DNA of 59,663 bases from Rudaea sp. (GTDB lineage Bacteria; Pseudomonadota; Gammaproteobacteria; Xanthomonadales; Rhodanobacteraceae): positions 1 through 59,663 of the forward strand of contig JARLJU010000088.1 of NCBI GenBank assembly GCA_031291055.1, written 5' to 3'. Below the pieces are notes generated by a model. It had not been told where the DNA came from, ran no database searches, and saw nothing but the letters and a program-made list of their open reading frames with translations. A program made the translations under genes and the position numbers. This document shows positions 55,783 through 59,663 of this stretch, piece after piece (position 1 is the stretch's first letter; every line of letters begins with the position of its first letter).

Positions 55783-56630
55783 GCGAGGATTCAATACCGA
55801 AGTTCAGCCTTGAGTTTTTTCCGCCGAAGACCGACGAACAGAAGGCCACGCTCGAGGCGGCGCTGCCAAAACTGAAGGCGCTGAATCCGGACTACGTCAG
55901 CGTCACCTTCGGCGCTGGCGGCTCGACCTTGAGCTACACGCCGGAAACCGTGCGCCATCTGCGCACGGATCACGGTCTCGACGCCGCTCCGCATCTGTCG
56001 TGCATGGGCGGCACGCGTGCCGAGATCCACCGCCTGCTCGAGGAATACCGGGCGATGGGCTGCCGGCGCATCGTTGCGCTGCGCGGTGATCTGCCCTCGG
56101 GCATGGCCAGCTACGGCGATTTCCGTTATGCCAGCGAACTCGTCGCGTTCATCCGCAAGGAATTCAATGGCGCGTTTCACATAGAAGTTGCCTGCTATCC
56201 GGAAATGCATCCGCAGGCGGGCGATGCCGGCGCAGACCTGAAGAATTTCATCGCCAAGGTGAATGCCGGCGCCGACGGTGCGATTACCCAGTATTTCTTC
56301 AATCCGGATGCGTATTTCCGTTTTGTCGACGAGGCGCGCAAGGCCGGCGTAGCCGTGCCCATCGTTGCGGGCATCATGCCGATTTCCCAGTATTCCCAAT
56401 TGCGCCGGTTCTCCGACATGTGCGGCGCGGAAATTCCGCGCTGGATCGGCAAACGCCTGGAAGCATTCCGCGATGACGCTGAAGCGATCCGCGAATTCGG
56501 CGCTGATGTCGTCGCCGACCTGTGCCGCAAGCTGATCGCGGGCGGCGCGCCAGGAATCCACTTCTATACCCTTAACCGCGCCAAGGCGACGCTTGCCGTA
56601 CACGAGCGATTGGGAATGACCGGACGCTAG
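55779..56630 (+). CDS. metF: Methylenetetrahydrofolate reductase
   Basis: A 283-residue flavoenzyme making 5-methyl-THF for methionine synthesis. Motifs are FSLEFFPPKTDEQ at the N-terminus, VSVTFGAGGS, RRIVALRGDLP, EVACYPEMHPQA, and GADGAITQYFFNPD. ATG 55779 overlaps the TrpF-like stop by 4 bp, so all three genes ahcY, TrpF-like and metF are likely one unit under the SAH riboswitch. Its stop overlaps the convergent beta-hydroxylase gene by 4 bp (CTAG). Confidence 0.96.
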   Translation: MSEDSIPKFSLEFFPPKTDEQKATLEAALPKLKALNPDYVSVTFGAGGSTLSYTPETVRHLRTDHGLDAAPHLSCMGGTRAEIHRLLEEYRAMGCRRIVALRGDLPSGMASYGDFRYASELVAFIRKEFNGAFHIEVACYPEMHPQAGDAGADLKNFIAKVNAGADGAITQYFFNPDAYFRFVDEARKAGVAVPIVAGIMPISQYSQLRRFSDMCGAEIPRWIGKRLEAFRDDAEAIREFGADVVADLCRKLIAGGAPGIHFYTLNRAKATLAVHERLGMTGR

Positions 56631-57193
56631 ACCGACGCTTTGGCGTTGCCAATCAGGCCTTCGACCCAGGCGTTTACTCGCGCATCGATGACCAGGTGCA
56701 CGCGATCACTCTGGCCACGGTTGGCCAGGCGATGCTTCAGATCGAAATTCAGGTACCAGCATTCGCCTGCGGCCAACCTCAGCGGTTCGCCATCGAGCAC
56801 GAATTCCACCTCGGCGTTGGTATGCACCGGCAGATGCAGGCGTATCGCCCCTTCTTCGAAGCACAGGCCAAGGTCGCGGTGCTCGCGTATGACGGCGCCC
56901 GGTGCGAGCTTGAGAAAGCGCACCGATTCGACCGGACATTCCAGAGCTGCCAGAAATTGCGGCAGATAGCTGCAGCGCGACATGTGCTCGGTGTCGGCAA
57001 AATCGCTCCGGGTCGGGTCCGAATACAATGGCACCCGGCTTCCGGGAATTCCACGCAACGGAATTCCGCTCCAGTCGCCGCTGTAATATTGCTGGTTGAA
57101 ATGCGGATGCCATCCGGCCGGCGCAACGGCGGCAAGATCGGCGCGCAGCCCATCCAGATCGCAGGCCAGGGGCAGGCGCCGATGACGGATCAC
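56627..57193 (-). CDS. Aspartyl/asparaginyl beta-hydroxylase-like dioxygenase
   Basis: A 188-residue protein of the BAH cupin family. HRDLGLCFEEGAIRLHLPVH supplies the first metal His and Asp and the following strand, and GECWYLNFDLKHRLANRG the second His with the 2-oxoglutarate-binding Arg region nearby (DRVHLVIDARVN). It would hydroxylate Asp or Asn residues of a peptide using Fe(II) and 2-oxoglutarate. GTG 57193 starts it and overlaps the upstream stop (GTGA). It is the last of three coupled genes, making it a likely modifier of the product encoded first. Confidence 0.8.
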   Translation of the reverse strand: MIRHRRLPLACDLDGLRADLAAVAPAGWHPHFNQQYYSGDWSGIPLRGIPGSRVPLYSDPTRSDFADTEHMSRCSYLPQFLAALECPVESVRFLKLAPGAVIREHRDLGLCFEEGAIRLHLPVHTNAEVEFVLDGEPLRLAAGECWYLNFDLKHRLANRGQSDRVHLVIDARVNAWVEGLIGNAKASV

Positions 57194-58401
57194 GCCACAC
57201 TCCCGCGACGGATGGTTTCCAGCGCCATGTACTGGGGTGCAATCCAATGCTCCGCGGCGGCGCGTATTTCCCCACTGGCCGCAGCGCGCTTGGTGGCGCG
57301 ATCATCGGCAAAGGATTCGTGCGGGCGCTTGGCATGCCGAGTCAACAGCATTGCCAACCGGTCGGGATCGGCTGCCCGGGGATCGAGGTCGAACGCCTGC
57401 GCTACCCGTGTCAGCGCTTGCGGAAGTTCCTCGTAATTGAGCAGGTTCGCAGCACTGGCGTGCGGCGCTACTGCAGCGCAAATCGCGCCGATTACCTGCG
57501 CCGCATATTGCACCAGGGCCGCCGCATCGTACGTTTGCACCGGCGTGCCAAACCACGCCGGAGGCAACATGCCGGGGACGGTGTGCCGACCCGGCTCGCG
57601 CGCGTGCGAAACCAGCACTTCAACCGGATCGCGGTACACAAACAGCCAAGGCACGCAGATGCGCCGTCGAATTTCCGTCAATGCAAGCGCATGCCAGGCG
57701 TCGAGCTTGATCGTGACATCACGATCGGTGCCGGCAGGCTGCGCCAGCGCCGCAATCACTGCGCGGAAAATCATCCAGTCCGGATCGTTGCCGGCACAGG
57801 CAAGCGTAATCGCGCTGTCCAGCAGCCCGGGTTCGCCAACGACGCGCACGCCAGGCCACGCCTTGAGTGCTTGCGCCACAAGTGTCGAGCCACAGCGCGA
57901 CATGTGAAAGACGAGTCCGCGAACCGGCAAGGCATCGGCTTCGAGTGCACTGATGAATTCGCGTGTGAGCGGCGTGCGCACGGCAAACATTCGATTCATC
58001 GGCAGCGAGCGCAGAGCCATGACGACCTGTTCGTGAAACACTGTCCCGGCGCAGGCCACGCCGCGGCCCCAGACGAGCTCCGCGCCAGAGGGTCCCCACT
58101 CGAGTGCGAAGGGTTGCCAGCCGCGACGCGAGGCAAGCGGCCACTGGGTGACGCGGCTCCCGAACATCGCTGCGCGGTTGCCCGCAATCGCTTCCCGCGC
58201 GGCATCGTCGAACGTGATGCCGCGCTGCCGTGCGGCGTCACTCAGCGCAGTCGCAAACTGATCGACCGGCTGGATTCGGGCAAGCCGCTCGGCCAGGTCA
58301 GGCTCACCGGCAATGACGGCAGCAAGCCTCGACAGCACATTGTCGGGCGTTGCCGATGCTTCGTGCTGGACCGACGTTGCTTTGCCCAACTTTACTGTCA
58401 A
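57190..58401 (-). CDS. Nif11-domain/sulfotransferase fusion protein
   Basis: A 403-residue protein. Residues about 18-75 (NVLSRLAAVIAGEPDLAERL, then FATALSDAARQRGITF) resemble a Nif11-type domain, best known as RiPP leader and in fusions. Residues about 165-400 are a sulfotransferase with the PAPS loop GLVFHMSRCGSTLVAQAL and the second PAPS site FVYRDPVEVLVSH. The middle (about 85-160) is a beta-rich region. TTG 58401 is chosen because it overlaps the upstream stop (TTGA) with GCGGGA before it; the frame extends to 58464 inside the preceding gene. It may recruit a peptide through the Nif11 part and sulfate Tyr or Ser/Thr; that is inference. Confidence 0.75.
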   Translation of the reverse strand: MTVKLGKATSVQHEASATPDNVLSRLAAVIAGEPDLAERLARIQPVDQFATALSDAARQRGITFDDAAREAIAGNRAAMFGSRVTQWPLASRRGWQPFALEWGPSGAELVWGRGVACAGTVFHEQVVMALRSLPMNRMFAVRTPLTREFISALEADALPVRGLVFHMSRCGSTLVAQALKAWPGVRVVGEPGLLDSAITLACAGNDPDWMIFRAVIAALAQPAGTDRDVTIKLDAWHALALTEIRRRICVPWLFVYRDPVEVLVSHAREPGRHTVPGMLPPAWFGTPVQTYDAAALVQYAAQVIGAICAAVAPHASAANLLNYEELPQALTRVAQAFDLDPRAADPDRLAMLLTRHAKRPHESFADDRATKRAAASGEIRAAAEHWIAPQYMALETIRRGSVA

Positions 58402-59663
58402 TCCCGCTTGCCGGCGCGCTGCACGCGCATCGCCACCGCGATTATCGCGAGCATGAGCAACCACAGCGCACGCCAGTCAAGAGCCGGTACGGGAACGTTC
58501 GGCACCGGCACAGCTGCCTGTACCGCAATCGATACCATCGCCGGTTGGGAGGTACCCACGGAGTTCGTCGCCGTGAAGGTGAAGGAATCGGGCCCGCTGA
58601 ATCCGACATTCGGTGTGTAGGTCAGCGTCCCGGAATTCGGATCGAAGTTGGTGATGCTGCCGTTCACCGGATTCGTGACGATCGCGAACACGAACGTGCC
58701 GCCGACCGGGGGCGCGGCGGAGAGGGTGATGAGTGTCGCCTTGCCATAGACGACAGTCACGAACTGGGCCGTTGCGACCGGCAACGGGTCAAACGTGGCC
58801 GTCACGGTACAGTCGGCCGTGATCAAATCCGTCGTATATGTGTTGCCGACCAGTGTGCCGCCGCAACCTGCCACGCTGGCCGAATAACCCGCATCAGGCG
58901 TCACTGTGAAGTGCAGCACGCTGCCGTAGGGCACCGCCGCAAGGTCGACTCCGGAATCCGCAAGCGTTAGCGTACCGTTCGCGCCAGAGTCCGCTGTCAC
59001 CACATACGTGCTGATCGAGAAACTGGCCGTTACGGTACAGTCGGCCGTGATCGCGCTGCTTATCCAGGTGGTGGTCGTGCCCTGCTGCGTGACCGTGCAG
59101 GTATCGCCCGTCACCGCGGCGTGATATCCGGCGACCGGTGTCACCGTGAAGCTGGCTGCCGCGCCGTAGTTGACCGTCTGCGTCGGCGGCGTGATCGTGC
59201 CGTTCGCACCCGCCGTCGCCGTCACCGTGTAGGTATTGATCGCGAATGTCGCCGTCACGGCGCAGTTGGCCGTGATTGCGCTGCTCACCCAGGTCGTGGT
59301 CGTGCCCTGCTGCGTGACCGTGCAGGTGTCGCCGCTCACGCTCACCACGTGGTAGCCCGCATTCGGCGTCACCGTGAAGCTGGCTGTGCTGCCCGAGTTG
59401 ACCGTCTGCGTCGGTGGCGTGATCGTGCCATTCGCACTGGCCGTCGCCGTCACCGTGTAGGTATTGATTGCGAATGTCGCCGTCACCACGCAGTTAGCCG
59501 TGATTGCGCTGCTTACCCAAGTCGTGGTCGTGCCCTGCTGCGTCACCGTGCAGGTGTCGCCCGTCACGCTCGCCACATGGTAAGACGCGTTTGGTGTCAC
59601 CGTGAAGCTGGCTGTCGTGCCGAAGTTCACTGTTTGCGTCGGCGGCGTGATCGTGCCATTCGC
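58398..59663 (-). CDS. Repetitive surface protein with IPTL-CTERM-like tail (partial)
   Basis: The C-terminal 421 residues of a larger protein; the 5' part runs off the window at 59663. Three to four repeats of about 76 residues resemble InlB B-type repeats (pattern ANGTITPPTQTV, then SFTVTPNAGYHV, DTCTVTQQGTTTTW, AITANC). Each has a Cys pair in DTCTV and ANC or ADC. An Ig-like domain with YGKATLITL and GPDSFTFTATNS follows, then a C-terminus PVPALDWRALWLL with a transmembrane helix and basic RAGKRD, an IPTL/exosortase-type sorting tail. Its stop overlaps the start of the Nif11-sulfotransferase. Probably exported and surface attached. Confidence 0.85.
   Translation of the reverse strand, partial: ANGTITPPTQTVNFGTTASFTVTPNASYHVASVTGDTCTVTQQGTTTTWVSSAITANCVVTATFAINTYTVTATASANGTITPPTQTVNSGSTASFTVTPNAGYHVVSVSGDTCTVTQQGTTTTWVSSAITANCAVTATFAINTYTVTATAGANGTITPPTQTVNYGAAASFTVTPVAGYHAAVTGDTCTVTQQGTTTTWISSAITADCTVTASFSISTYVVTADSGANGTLTLADSGVDLAAVPYGSVLHFTVTPDAGYSASVAGCGGTLVGNTYTTDLITADCTVTATFDPLPVATAQFVTVVYGKATLITLSAAPPVGGTFVFAIVTNPVNGSITNFDPNSGTLTYTPNVGFSGPDSFTFTATNSVGTSQPAMVSIAVQAAVPVPNVPVPALDWRALWLLMLAIIAVAMRVQRAGKRD
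59021..59663 (-). repeat. Tandem about 228-bp repeats inside the surface protein gene
   Basis: Near-identical DNA units start at about 59048, 59270 and 59498 (the GTGATTGCGCTGCT element), spaced 222 and 228 bp; one unit lacks two codons. High DNA identity between units shows recent duplication and suggests copy-number variation in this gene between strains. The array continues beyond the window. Confidence 0.85.

Noticed and set aside
58797..59663. CRISPR-like array from regularly spaced repeats
   Set aside because: The repeats are 228 bp, in frame, and encode a protein domain; there are no short repeats with unique spacers.

Overview
The window is GC-rich (mid-60s percent by eye), densely coded, and reads as a gammaproteobacterial chromosome of the Xanthomonadales, most likely Rhodanobacteraceae (Dokdonella-like). 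The grounds are a secreted giant protein with the C-terminal FRDGFE motif common in that group, an IPTL-CTERM-like tail on another surface protein, a large TonB receptor, and many proteins of Xanthomonadales type. No rRNA, tRNA, IS element, phage or CRISPR was found. The first 82 bases are pure C, probably an assembly edge artefact. The assignment to a family is inference.

Layout. 1-5650 is a patchy accessory stretch: the tail of an ECF sigma factor, an HxlR regulator, a membrane protein, an FAD monooxygenase, two decayed genes (a CPA1 antiporter tail and a frameshifted ArsR), then an outer-membrane barrel with a cysteine cluster beside a TlpA-type thioredoxin. 5796-11505 carries a divergent DoxX gene and a bufferin-type RiPP operon (Cys-rich precursor, MNIO maturase, partner protein), followed by a secreted DUF255 thioredoxin-fold protein and a zinc peptidase. 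11587-23201 is a fatty-acid or ring-chain catabolic cluster in two divergent arms: CoA ligase, thioesterase and alcohol dehydrogenase on minus; a FadJ-like fusion, a thiolase and three acyl-CoA dehydrogenases on plus. 23237-28425 has a diguanylate cyclase and a TetR/HlyD/ABC efflux operon.

28528-34308 is one 1926-residue beta-helix surface protein. 34542-37139 covers iron and manganese: tonB, a heme-utilisation-like gene, hemP with a Fur box, and a UPF0016 Mn exporter behind a yybP-ykoY riboswitch. 37177-42082 holds a second cyclase, a nucleoside permease with a ribokinase, and dusB. 42253-47998 has metK, uup and a three-gene phospholipid set resembling ynbABC. 48082-53429 has an ECF sigma factor with a membrane partner, a secreted cyanophycinase and, divergently, a TonB receptor.

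The right end holds the methionine cycle: an SAH riboswitch, ahcY, a TrpF-like paralogue and metF, complementing metK. It is met tail to tail by a minus-strand operon in which each stop overlaps the next start: a repetitive surface protein with tandem cysteine-containing repeats (running off the window), a Nif11-sulfotransferase fusion, and an Asp/Asn beta-hydroxylase. That operon looks like a protein-modification system and is the best candidate for something undescribed. Bufferin maturation and the TrpF-like gene in the SAH operon come next.
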